A DNA stretch of 64,000 nucleotides from the NCBI RefSeq assembly GCF_048544455.1, contig NC_133538.1:451869311-451933310 (forward strand). Direction: 5' to 3'. Below, piece after piece: positions 1-10,305 of the stretch (position 1 is the stretch's first letter; every line of letters begins with the position of its first letter). The translations under genes and the position numbers were made by a program. Origin of the DNA: Silene latifolia. Lineage: Eukaryota > Streptophyta > Magnoliopsida > Caryophyllales > Caryophyllaceae. The notes under the pieces are model-generated. The model was not told where the DNA came from and searched no databases. It saw only the letters and a program-made list of their open reading frames with translations.

Positions 1-142
1 TATCAGAATTTTAATTTGACCAAAAATATTCAATTTGACCAAAATAATTCCATAAATATGTCTTCATAATGTTTTAGGTCAAATTCTAAATTATCAAACA
101 TTTACTCTTTAATTTCTTTCTAAATTTCTCTCTAAAAAAAAT

Positions 143-834
143 ATGACTGGTGTATCTGAGCTACAATCACATTCTCGTTACGCACAGCCTTTTACTTGCA
201 TTCTCCATAATCTCCCAGTTCATTATGGTGTGAATGGGAAGGGTTTAAACCCAAATTTTGGGTGGTTGACGCAAATGCTTCATGACTCCGGTTTCACCGC
301 GGTTAAAAAAGTGTACCCTGTGTCTACAAACAAGCAAGGTTTTGTAGGCTTCGCTTTTATCGTGTTTGACGAAGCCAACTGCCATGATAGTTTTCGTCAG
401 GCAAGAAAATTAGGGTCTAGATTTGCGGGGGAAGATGCGGGGAAAGAGGACTTGTATTCGGATGATAAACAACAAGGTCCTTGTCTATGGGTTGCCACCC
501 ATCTTGATCATCATCTACTGAAACATTACATGAAGCATCACATTCTTGCCACCGTGCCTATGTCATGGGAGAAAGAGGTCATTCCACCTGCGCTTCAGGG
601 TGATAATGAAGGGCCAATCTACGACTTGCTCTATACCGAAAATCATGATGAGTATCCTAATACTATTTCAGACGTAAATCGACTTCAATTCTGTATACTT
701 CCATGTATTATATCTATTTTGATTATGTATATTTTGAATTGTAGTTTCCACTAATACTCAACAAAGCCCCAGAATATTTGCCAGAGGACATCAACCAGAT
801 GATAAATATGGGGCCAGTTATGTTGTTTCATTAG
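143..834 (+). CDS. Small two-exon gene, XS-domain-like protein
   Basis: Proposed structure: exon 1 143-673, intron 674-744 (71 bp, GT..AG, T-rich before the acceptor), exon 2 745-834 ending in TAG, giving about 206 aa. The intron lies between codons, and the spliced frame stays open and reads like protein (ILNKAPEYLPEDINQM), which unspliced read-through from 674 does not. The ATG at 143 follows an A-rich leader and is the first in frame. Residues about 18-130 resemble the XS domain of the SGS3/FDM family of small-RNA pathway proteins: a G..GFAFIVFDE strand, then an A..LGSRFAGED helix, then LWVATHLDHH. An RRM-like fold is the alternative. It lacks the zinc-finger, coiled-coil and XH parts of full-length SGS3 or FDM proteins, so it may be a truncated paralogue or a captured fragment. 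The gene call is fairly sure; the family is tentative. Confidence 0.5.
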
Positions 835-1021
835 CGGAGTCTCAATAGTTTTCTCATTCTTTATGTACGAGTGTGTATATATAGAGCCATTGTGTATTGG
901 CTTCTTTTGTTTTTCTGAGGAAGTTGTGTTTTGGTTGTTGATCATCTTGTTTGTACTGTTTTTAAACTGGGTTTAATTGATCGTGGGGTGTAATATTTTG
1001 ATACAGGATTGAATTTTTGCA
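835..1021 (+). other. Downstream region of the XS-like gene
   Basis: AT-rich, non-coding, probably the 3' UTR and terminator region of the gene ending at 834. T-rich stretches are present, but I see no canonical AATAAA. An ORF on the minus strand here has no recognisable content. Confidence 0.3.
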
Positions 1022-1124
1022 CTGCACAGCTACTGGAATGCTATTTTTCAGCAGCAGCTGAAAAAATAGCATTTCAGCAGCTGCTACAAACGCTGCTGAA
1101 AAAATAGCATTTCAGCAGCTGCTA
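1022..1124. repeat. Hairpin-forming GCTGCTGAAAAAATAGCA repeats
   Basis: The unit GCTGAAAAAATAGCATTTC occurs twice in direct orientation, and its inverse (GAATGCTATTTTTCAGC) lies just before the first copy, so the first 45 bp fold into a strong hairpin. CAGCAGCTGCT palindromes flank the units. This marks the edge of the transposon remnant that follows. It could be that element's damaged terminus (it begins CACTGC) or a separate small foldback element. Confidence 0.5.
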
Positions 1125-1134
1125 GAACAAGCTA

Positions 1135-1452
1135 AAGTCATTTAAAAAAAAAATTAAAAACGATAACGGCTAAAAACAACCCGTTGCAAACAATTATTTG
1201 ACAACGGTTTTATTTAGATAAATAACCGTTGACATATTTTCCCTCCCATTCAAACCGCCAAAAATATAAGATAACGAACGATAATCGTTGTCGAGTTCAA
1301 AACTTTTACAACGGTTTATTTAAGCAGAACCGTTGTCAAATTTTCATCAATAAAAATAGATAACGGTTACATACCGTTGTCAAAACATGAACATAACAAC
1401 AATTTTGCAGGTAATAAAGCCATTGTTAAATTTTGACATTCAATTAAATAAG
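1135..1452. mobile_element. CACTA-like transposon remnant, left part
   Basis: This interval holds at least six alternating copies of a short motif near GACAACGGTT and its inverse AACCGTTGTC. Arrays of short inverted subterminal repeats are typical of En/Spm (CACTA) elements. The same motif resumes beyond the Athila insertion at 16739, so the two blocks are one element split by the retrotransposon. A clean CACTA terminus on this side was not found. No transposase is visible. Confidence 0.45.
1448..1452. repeat. Target-site duplication ATAAG, left of Athila element
   Basis: ATAAG directly precedes the TG start of the 5' LTR at 1453. It is repeated exactly at 16734-16738, after the 3' LTR, which defines the insertion to the base. 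Confidence 0.85.
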
Positions 1453-1673
1453 TGATATATGATTTATTTGCACCTAATTTCCCCTTTTCTTTTACGCATT
1501 CCGACTCATATCGAGTCGGTTTTATATGCCTTTCCTTGAATTTTTTGCCCAATCCCCGTATCTGTGATTAGGTGTATCCTCTTGCAGGAATCGAGTCAAG
1601 TATGGAGGAATTAGGGCAAGGAAGGCATTCCAATGCCTTTACATGAAGAAGAGGCGAAAATTGCTGAAAGTTG

Positions 1674-2053
1674 TGTTCTGCCGGCAGACCGGCAGCCGGT
1701 CTGGCCACCGGCAGAACACATCCCCCACTTTGCCAAAGAGAAGAAAGAAATAAACCTGAATGTTGTGTTACGGCGTGCAGGCAATGCAGCCTACCGGTAG
1801 AACACAAAGAGCTAGAATAAATTAGAATTGAAGGAGAAAAAGAAGTTTGGCCTCGCTACGGTAGGAGCACCGTAGCCCACCCACCGAGAGCGCAAAGATT
1901 ACGAGGATTTGAAGATTCTGAAGATAGTGTTCTACCGGCAGGCCGGCAGCCGGTCCACCTGCAGAACACACTTGCCAGCTAAAATCCAAACTTGAAGTTC
2001 ATTTTGACCGCTCTGCCGGTAGGTGAACCGGCAGCCGGTTCACCGGCAGGACG
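1674..2053. repeat. Five CCGGC hairpin units in the 5' LTR
   Basis: Units near 1674, 1762, 1850, 1927 and 2010, spaced about 75-90 bp. Each pairs a left arm such as CTGCCGGCAG with a right arm such as CACCGGCAG around CCGGCAGCCGG. Units 2 and 3 are degenerate here (ACGGCGTGCAGGC; CTACGGTAGG), while the 3' LTR keeps unit 2 nearly intact and unit 3 better than here. Confidence 0.75.
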
Positions 2054-2109
2054 CAGCAGCTGACGGATTTGGGCTTTTCTCCTCTTTTCTTCTTAATCTT
2101 ATGCAAGAC

Positions 2110-2117
2110 TATAAATA
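2110..2117 (+). promoter_or_regulatory. Putative TATA box of the Athila 5' LTR
   Basis: TATAAATA, followed by CCCCCTCCC. It is the best core-promoter match in the LTR, about 60 bp after the hairpin cluster, and is conserved in the 3' LTR at 15770-15777. Transcription would start about 30 bp downstream. Confidence 0.55.
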
Positions 2118-3075
2118 CCCCCTCCCTTAATCTTTTGTACATATAACCCTAGATCTGAAAACTTTCCCTAATTATTGTAATATTTCCTTAATCAAGCTTT
2201 AATCTTTCCATAATAATTATTAATTACTTAGTGAAATTAGTTAGTATTAGTGAGAATCAAATGTTTACACTTGGTTTTTGAGGATTGTATTGGGAGATTG
2301 TGGAGGATTTCCTTCATTTATTCAATCAAAGCAATCATCTTTACTTTTGGTGTATATCCCTTCTCTTATTTACTTTGTTAATCAATTGTTTACATTTTGT
2401 TTTGTCTTTTATAATTCCTAGAATCATTATCATGTCTTCTCTTGTTGTTGTTTGGTTTTCTCCATTTACTTGCTTGAACAACCTAAACATGAGTGAGTAG
2501 TTACCCTTCTAGGGTTTGGGGGGAGTCTAAATCGGATTATTGGGCATGATAGGTTGATTGTTTTGAGTCTATGGAGTAGAATTTGTCTTTCTTAGTATTG
2601 CATACAAGGTGTTTGATAAATTGTGTAAGTGAGAACTTGTGCCTTTTGTCTTAATTGCTTAATTCCTCCATTAAATGAGAGTTTTGGTGGTCTTGGTGCA
2701 TGCTTTAGGAAGGGTAGTTGCTCAACGAGAGTTGGTAATCACCTTTAGGATAATCGAGAGATTGATTCCCATCCTAGGACAACCCTTCATCATAGACTAT
2801 TTAAATCGACTTGCTTGCCCATAGTTCATTTAGATGACCCCGAAAACCCTAGCCTTTAATCATTTGAACACATATTTCTTCTCATTAGTTTGTTTAGTTG
2901 CATTAAGTAGTTTAAATCAAACCCTTTTTCTTCATTTTGACTAGACTAGACTCTTATTTAGACTAAGTAGAAATCCACTCCATCCTCGTGGTTCGACCCC
3001 GATTTAGGCTTAAATTGGGTTAAATTTTGTTGGTGGTAAGCGACTTGACCCTACCGTTAAAACTTACACATCAAA

Positions 3076-3093
3076 TGGCGTCGTTTCCGGGGA
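3076..3093 (+). other. Primer-binding site, tRNA-Asp type
   Basis: TGGCGTCGTTTCCGGGGA begins two bases after the LTR. It matches the 3' end of plant tRNA-Asp at 16 of 18 positions (from memory of the Athila PBS), a known Athila feature. Confidence 0.7.
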
Positions 3094-3251
3094 TGGCGTT
3101 AGGTTATACATAGTTTTTCTTAGAGTTTGTGCTTTAGTTTACTCTCAATTGTTAGTTTGTTTTAGTAGTTGTGTGTTCTTTGTAGAGTGTGTGATTTCTT
3201 GCCTTCCCCTAGTGTGTAAAAACACTAGGAGACTAACGGTTTGTTGAGTTC

Positions 3252-4943
3252 ATGCCTAGAAGGAACCACCAAGCTCTTCTCTTCGATTCCGACCCCGAGA
3301 GGCTTTTTAGAACCTTGAGGATAAGGACCCTTGAGAGAGTTAGGAACAATTCCCCTCAAGAAAACTTTGACCAACCAAATTCACACATCCCACAAAATAT
3401 TGATACCACCACCACACTTCAACCAAACCTCACAATTGAGACTCTACTAGAAAACCCCTTTCATAACTTCCCTATTCCAAATACCCCACCTCAATCACCA
3501 CCCCCTCATATGCAAAATCCACCACCACAAATGGCTCTTAGAGATCATAACCGGCCTAACCATAATGATTCATGTAACCCTATCAATTTTGGCACCTTGG
3601 CCCCAAATAACTTTGAAATGCATCCCGCCCAAGTCGGGTTGATTAAGAAGGATTTGTTCGGGGGGCATATTGAAGAGGATTCCCATGCTCACCTCCAGAA
3701 GTTTAAGTGGAAAGTTTCAATGATGAAAAAGAATGGGGTGTCCGAGGACACCTTGAGAATGATGTTGTTTCCGTTTTCATTGACGGGCAAGGCGGACCGA
3801 TGGTTGAACATTCACCCACCGTATACCTTCACTACATGGGATGCCTTGGCTAAAGCATTCATGGCCAAATATTACCCTTCATCAAAGACCGCGATGCTCC
3901 GTAATGAGATTCATACATTTCAACAAGAGGACGGGGAGTCTTTGGGTGAAGCTTGGGATCGTTATCAAGACTTGATAGCAAGTTGCCCCCACCATGGAAT
4001 ACCGGAATGGTACATCACTCAAACATTCTTCCAAACTTTGCTACCGAGGACTAAGGAGATGGTAAATGCCTCCGCGGGGGGAGGATTTGATCACTTGAAT
4101 GATGAAGAAGGCACGGCATTGATCAAGAAAATGGTAGATTCGGAAGCAAACTATGGTTCTACAGGAAACATGCTAAGAAGGAATGGGAAGTTTCCCAAGG
4201 AAAACTCCTCCAACTCCGAGACAAATGCCAAGCTCGACTTACTCACAAAACAATTTGAGAAGTTTCAAATAAATCAAGTGCACCAAGCCGCGACCTCACA
4301 TGGGCCACCCATGGAGGAAGTGGCTCAAGTTTCAAGTTGTGAGCTTTGTGGAGGGAGTGGTCAGACATATGACTTGTTTGCCAACAATTACAATGGTGTC
4401 TACGATGAAAATGTTCAAGAGGTTAACGCTTTTCAAAGCTTTAACAACAATTCAAGACCCACAAGACCACCTTTCAACAACCCGAACGTCTACAATCCAA
4501 ATACCAATTTCTACCACCCCGGTTTAAGGAACCACCCCAACTTTAGTTACAAAAGTACCAATGTTCAAAACCCACAACACCTTCAACCACAAGCCCCAAA
4601 CAATCCACCCGGTTTTGCTCAACAAAGGGGAATATTCCCCAACCCAAGAACTAATCCTGGGAATCAAAACCAATGGCCAAACAACAATCAAAACCAAAAT
4701 TATGGGAATCAACCACAAGGATACCAAGATTTTGGTGGAAATCAAAGCAACCAAGGGTTTTACCAAGGGAATCAAGTGAACCAAGCAAACCAAGGATTTG
4801 GGCAAGGATATGTTCAAGGGTTTCAAGAACAAGGTCAAGGATTAAACTTCAACAACAATGGTCCTAGAGCTAACTTCCAAGAGGGCAAAACAACAACCAA
4901 GGTTCCAATGCTCGGTATGACTATGGGTTCCCTTTACCCATAG
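3252..4943 (+). pseudogene. Athila gag (N-terminal and core part)
   Basis: 563 aa from ATG 3252. The region around residues 110-290 is the retrotransposon gag core (GTLAPNNFEMHPAQVGLIKK, LTGKADRWLN, WDALAKAFMAKYYP, GESLGEAWDRYQDLI), which forms the virus-like particle. Residues about 400-545 are a low-complexity Asn/Gln/Gly-rich tail. A pair CELCGG in the middle is a possible remnant zinc-binding motif. The frame stops at TAG 4941-4943, but Gag-like sequence continues from about 4965 in another frame, so a frameshift lies in 4925-4970. No separate promoter; it would be expressed from the LTR. Confidence 0.8.
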
Positions 4944-4964
4944 CCAACCAACCTTATCAATAAC

Positions 4965-5521
4965 CCCAAGGTGAGCTCTCTCAAGTTGAGCTTTTGAAGA
5001 TGATAAAGAACATGCAACTTCAACATAGTCAAGAGATGGCAAATTTTGCTAAGGCAACTCAACAAGAACAAGCAAACTTGAGGGCTACCTTCCTTAAGGA
5101 CATGAGAGAGATGTAATCTAGGATGGCTTCTCATGCTATGGCTAACCCTCAACGGCCGCCCGGTGGTTTATTGGCCCAAGGACAAAGCTCCAAGGATGCC
5201 TCAAATAGCCACCATGCTCATGCGGTAGTGGTAAGGAATGGTGTAGAGCTTGAGGACCCCTATAAGGACCTTGTGGTGGAAGTTGATGAAGACCCAAAGG
5301 GAAATGAGTTGGAAATGGATGGTGAAGAGGAAAGCTCACCCATTGAACCATTGGGTAAAGCTAGTGAAGACAAGAAATGGAAGAAAGCTTGTGATGATTT
5401 CTCTAGAAGGGTAATTCAAGAGGACAAGGATGTTGATGGATATGTGGAAGACCTCCCTTATGAGGATGAAGCTATTGAAGAAGTGCCTTTGCAACATTCT
5501 AAAAAGGTAATAAAGAATTAG
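4965..5521 (+). pseudogene. Gag-pol junction region of Athila, broken
   Basis: This continues the gag reading in a second frame. First comes a predicted coiled coil rich in Gln, Glu, Lys and Met, then TAA at 5114-5116, then a stretch from 5123 with AVVVRNGVELEDP, which resembles the AITLRSG-type motif that follows gag in Athila and related elements. An acidic linker follows, ending at TAG 5519-5521. Both stops are in the frame used by the protease-RT block, so this was once one long gag-pol frame. Confidence 0.65.
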
Positions 5522-8500
5522 GCTCCTCCAAAGGTACCTTCCAATTCTCAACTTGTTCCAACAATTGCTTACCCTTCAAGAGCCATAAAGAGTAGGGAAA
5601 ACCTTAAGTATGCCAAGTTTTGTGACATGCTTGAGAAACTTGAGGTTACCCTACCCTTTACGGAGGTGATTATGAACATGCCAACCTACTCAAAAATTTT
5701 AAAAGATATTTTGATAAAGAAAAGAGTCTTGGGTGACCAAGAAATAGTGGCTATGGAAGAGGCATGTAGTGCTCATATCCTTAATAAAATGCCCACTAAG
5801 CTTGGTGACCCGGGGAGCTTTTCAATCCCATGTGTAGTTGGTGGTGTGCCCATATCTAGAGCTCTTTGTGATTTGGGAGCAAGTGTGAGTGTTATTACTT
5901 TAAAGGTTGCCAAGAAAATCGGCATTCAAAACCTTGCTCCCACTTCAATGACTCTCCAATTGGCGGATAGGTCCGTCAAGCACCCTATGGAGGTGCTTGA
6001 GGACGTACCCGTCAAGGTTGGAAAGCTTTTAATTCCCACCGATTTTGTTGTCCTCGATATTCCGGAGGATAGCCATACTCCCATAATCCTAGGTAGGCCA
6101 TTCTTGGCTACCGGAGGAGTCCTCATTGATGTGAAGAATGGGCGGCTAACCTTCCAAATTGAGGGCAACGAAATCGAATTTAACCTACCGAATTTGATGA
6201 AAGGACCAAGAATGGAATGGTTGAGCACTATTAAGTTGGTAGATGAGGTAGTACATGAGGTAGCCCGTGAAGAAGCGGAAATGGAAGAGATTTTTCAAAT
6301 CTCCTTGCATGATGAGGCTATGAAGGAAAATCATGAAGTTGATGAGGAACTATTGAAGAAAGTGGAGGGTTTTCTCCCTCCAAAGGTACAACTCAAATCC
6401 CTACCTCCCTCACTCAAGTATTCTTTCTTTGATGAGGGGGAGGCTTACCCGGTGATAATTAATGCTAACCTAAGTGAATCCCAAGAAAAGAGGCTTTTGC
6501 AAATCTTGAAAACTCATAGAGAGGCACTTGGGTATAGCATTGATGACATCAAGGGCTTAAGTCCGAGTTTGTGCATGCATAGAATAGTTTTGGAAGAGGG
6601 GAGTCAACCCAAGGTTGACAGTCTTAGGCGGATTAACCCAAAAATGGCCGAGGTGGTAAAAAGTGAAGTGTTGAAACTTCTAGAGGCCGGAATTATCTAC
6701 CAAATAACCGATAGTAAATGGGTTAGTCTTGTTCACGTGGTCCCAAAGAAAGGGGGGGTACAAATGGTTGAACAAGAGGATGGCACCACCCTACCAACTA
6801 GACCCGTGACCGGGTGGCGCATGTGTATTGACTATCGGAAGCTCAATGCCGCCACCGTAAAAGACCATTTCCCGATTCCCTTCATTGACCAAATGCTAGA
6901 AAGGCTCGCGGGCCATGCATACTATTGCTTCTTAGACGGTTATTCCGGGTTCTTCCAAGTTCCCATCCACCCGGATGACCAAGAGAAGACAACCTTCACT
7001 TGTCCAATAGGAGTCTATGCATATCGTAGGATGCCATTCGGGCTTTGCAATGCGCCCGGCACCTTTAAAAGGTGCATGATGGCAATCTTCTCGGACTTTT
7101 TAGAGAAAAGCATGGAAGTTTTCATGGACGACTTTAGTGTCCATGGAGACTCATTTGATCATGGTCTTGAAAACTTGACTAATGTGTTGAAGAGATGTGA
7201 GGAGCACAACCTAGTCCTTAATTGGGAAAAATGCCATTTTATGGAAGAGGAAGGGGTTGTACTCGGTCACATTGTCTCTAGTAGGGGTATTGAGGTTGAT
7301 GGTGCTAAAGTTGTCGTTATAGAGAACTTGTCACCTCCTTCCAATGTAAAGGGAGTGAGAAGTTTTCTAGGCCACGCCGGATTCTATAGGCATTTCATCA
7401 AAGGTTTTTTAAAGATAGCAAAACCATTGACCTCATTACTCCTCAAAGATGCCCCCTTTGTGTTTGATGAATCTTGTCTTGAAGCTTTTCATAGGTTGAA
7501 GAAAGCATTGGTCACAGCCCCAATAATCCGGGCTCCGGATTGGAGCCTTCCCTTTGAGATCATGTGTGACGCTTCGGACTTCGCGGTTGGTGCGGTACTT
7601 GGTCAAATGGTGGATAGGAAGCACCATGTGATATATTATATAAGTAAAACCCTTGATCAAACACAATGCGGGTATTCTACAACCGAAAAAGAAATGCTAG
7701 CAATTCTCCATGCCGTGGAAAAGTTTCGGCAATACCTTGTTGGGTCTAAGGTGGTGGTTTACTCCGATCACACCGCCTTGAGACAATTGATGGTGAAGAA
7801 GGATGCTAAACCCCGACTTTTGAGATGGGTGCTACTCCTTCAAGAATTTGATCTAGAGATTAAGGACAAGCCGGGATCCGAAAACCTTGTGGCGGATCAT
7901 CTTTTGAGGTTAAATAAGGAGTCCCGAGGGGACAAAGACGATGGGGTCCCTATTGATGAATGGTTACCCGATGATTCTATCCTTGCTATTACCCATTCCA
8001 CCCCTTGGTATGCGTATATAGCCAATTTCTTGAGTTCTAGCTTTATTCCCGAAGAATTTGATAACCAAGCTAGGAAGAAGTTGAGATATGAAGCAAAGAG
8101 ATATGTGTGGGAGGACCCTTACCTCTATAGAAGGTGCAATTATGGGATTTACCGGAGATGTGTTTCTCAAGAAGAGGGCTGTGAAATTCTCCAAGCTTGC
8201 CATGCTACCACTTATGGAGGGCACTTGTCCACATCTAGGACCCAAGCTTGGGTTCTTCATTGTGGCTTCTATTGGCCCTCTTTATTGAAAGATGCATATG
8301 CCATGGTACACTCTTGTGATTCTTGTCAAAGAAGAGGTAACATTGGAAGGAGAGATGAGATGCCGTTGAACAACATCTTAGAAGTTGAGCTTTTCGATGT
8401 GTGGGGTGCGGATTTCATGGGACCATTCCCATCTTCATTTGGCAAACAATATATATTAGTTGCGGTGGACTATGTGTCCAAGTGGATCGAAACAATAGCT

Positions 8501-8650
8501 ACCCCTACCAATGACTCAAAGGTTGTTTCCAAGCTCTTCAAAGACGATATTTTCCCCCGTTTCGGAGTACCCCGGGCCGTTATAAGTGATGGTGGTTCAC
8601 ATTTCATCAACCGAACCATTTATGCACTCCTCAAGAAGTACGGTGTCTAG
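5522..8650 (+). pseudogene. Athila pol: protease, reverse transcriptase, RNase H, integrase (N part)
   Basis: Open from after the TAG at 5519 (first ATG 5627, 1007 aa) to TAG 8648-8650. Aspartic protease: catalytic CDLGAS near 5870. Reverse transcriptase: about 6600-7300, with [23 protein letters not shown] and the active-site box FMDD near 7121. RNase [15 protein letters not shown] near 7565 and VYSDHTALR near 7755. Integrase: HCGFYWPS and C..CQRRG zinc-type region near 8250-8335, then first catalytic Asp in GADFMGPFP and second in ISDGGSHF. The TAG falls before the third catalytic residue, so the integrase is cut in two. Copies DNA from RNA and inserts it in the nucleus when intact. Confidence 0.85.
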
Positions 8651-9304
8651 CATAAGGTAGCTCTAGCTTACCACCCCCAAACAAATGGGCAAGTGGAAGT
8701 CTCCAATAGACAAATCAAGGCTATATTGGAGCGGGTTGTGAACAAGTCTAGGAAGGATTGGAGTACTAAGCTCAATGATGTGTTGTGGGCTCTAAGAACC
8801 GCATACAAGACCCCAATCGGCACTACTCCTTATCGGTTGGTCTATGGCAAGTCTTTTCACCTACCTCTCGAGTTGGAGCACAAAGCAAGATGGGCCCTCA
8901 AAGAGCTCAACTATGACTTAGATGTCGCGGGAAACAAGAGGTTTCTTTAACTCAATGAACTTCATGAGTTGAGGATGGATGCTTATGAGAGTGCAAGACT
9001 TTACAAGGAAAGGACCAAGAAATGGCATGACTCGAAAATCACAAGGAAGGAGATCGTTTTGGGTGACAAGGTACTACTCTTCAACTCCCGTTTTCAACTA
9101 TTTCCCGGGAAGTTAAGGTATCGGTGGCCGGGACCCTTTGAGGTAGTCGTCGTGTTCCCTTACGGTTCCTTCGAGTTGAAGAATGATAAGGGAGAGTGTT
9201 TCAAGGTGAATGGTCATCGAGTTAAGTACTTCTATGAAGTTCTACCTATTGAGACCCGAAATGAAGTTGATTTGGAAGACCTCCCATCCTTGGGGGATGA
9301 TTAA
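8651..9304 (+). pseudogene. Athila integrase C-terminal part
   Basis: Same frame as the pol block before the TAG at 8648. Starts with the conserved [16 protein letters not shown] segment that carries the third catalytic Glu (8696-8698), then [15 protein letters not shown], typical of plant gypsy integrases. A TAA at 8948-8950 interrupts again. The remainder (to 9304) contains KVLLFNSRFQLFPGKLRYRWPGPFEV, the C-terminal DNA-binding part. No chromodomain follows, as expected for Athila rather than a chromovirus. Confidence 0.8.
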
Positions 9305-9600
9305 TTTTAAATTAAGTAAGCATCGGTTTGGTGGAGTTCCTCAAGAACCACCATTTGTATATAGCATGCATTTTAGGTAGATAATGAGAGATTTGGAACC
9401 GTACTTTGTCAATTTTGGATTGGTGACGGAGGTCACATTTGAAGAAAAGAAGCATTATTTTCGTTTGACCCGAAATCCCGACATGATGCGTCGGCGTAGT
9501 TGTGGAAAACGCGAATTCCGAGGTCAACGAAAAAGCTCGAATTCCGAATTAACGGAAATTGAATAAGTTTGAAGGAAAGCAAGTGAAAAAGAGTTGAATG

Positions 9601-10139
9601 TAGTGTTCTGCCGGTAGGCCGGCAGCCGGTGCCCCTACCGGCACCGAGACCAAATTGATTTGTTGAAAAATTGAAGGAGTGTTGTGTTCTGCCGGCAGCC
9701 GGCTCACCGGCAGGGCACACAAAGGTTAGCTGAAAACACGAAGAAATGCTGATAGGGAGTGTGTTCTGCCGGCAGGCCGGCAGCCGGCCCACCGGCTGGA
9801 CACACCTGAAGACTTGAAGAAAAATTGAAATTTAGTGAAGAGGAGTACTCTGCCGGTAGGCCGGCAGCCGGCTCACCGGCAGAGCGCTCATACCAAAGAT
9901 GTTGAGAAGTTGATTTTATGAGTGGAGTAGTGTTCTGTCGGTAGGCCGGCAGCCGGCTCACCGGCAGGACACACATGGCAAAGGAAAATTGGAATTGAGA
10001 GGAGTGTTCTACCGGTGGACCGGCAGCCGGTTCGTCCACCGGTAGCGAGGTCAAAAATGTTTGGAGGAAAAACTCGAAAAATTAGAAATTGGGAGAGTGC
10101 TCAGCCGGCAGACCGGCTGCCGGTTCGCGTACCGGCATA
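9601..10139. repeat. Seven CCGGC hairpin units before ORF3
   Basis: Seven copies of a GC-rich imperfect palindrome near 9604, 9685, 9762, 9847, 9930, 10004 and 10097 (spacing about 75-93 bp). The common form is GTTCTGCCGGCAGGCCGGCA then GCCGGCTCACCGGCAG and CACAC. Between units lies unrelated A-rich sequence, each with a GAAGA- or TTGAA-like part. The same unit occurs five times in each LTR. Minus-strand ORFs here repeat a Pro/Ala/Gly-rich peptide purely because of the repeat, and I do not call them genes. Confidence 0.8.
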
Positions 10140-10305
10140 ACGCATCAAGCAGACCACGATTAAAACCAAAAAGACCCCTTTTCTTTTCATTTCATCGACA
10201 TTCTATCCCTAATTCCTCCATCATTTTTCCTCCTTTTTCTCTCTAACTCCCTCAAATCTCAACCTTTCTTCAATCAACCTTCACCAATCACCTCTAATCT
10301 TCACA

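Larger units (their letters stand above)
1453..3073 (+). repeat. 5' LTR of Athila element
   Basis: 1621 bp, TG...CA. Aligns along its whole length with 15108-16733. Contains five GC hairpin units (1674-2053), a TATA box at 2110, and a long AT-rich 3' part. ORFs in it (for example 2285-2500) also occur in the other LTR and are not genes. Confidence 0.9.

Noticed and set aside
9433-10054. Two minus-strand ORFs with a repeated Pro/Ala/Gly peptide (GEPAAGLPAEH-like)
   Set aside because: They are translations of the GC hairpin units; the same peptide appears in LTR ORFs and there is no start context or other support.
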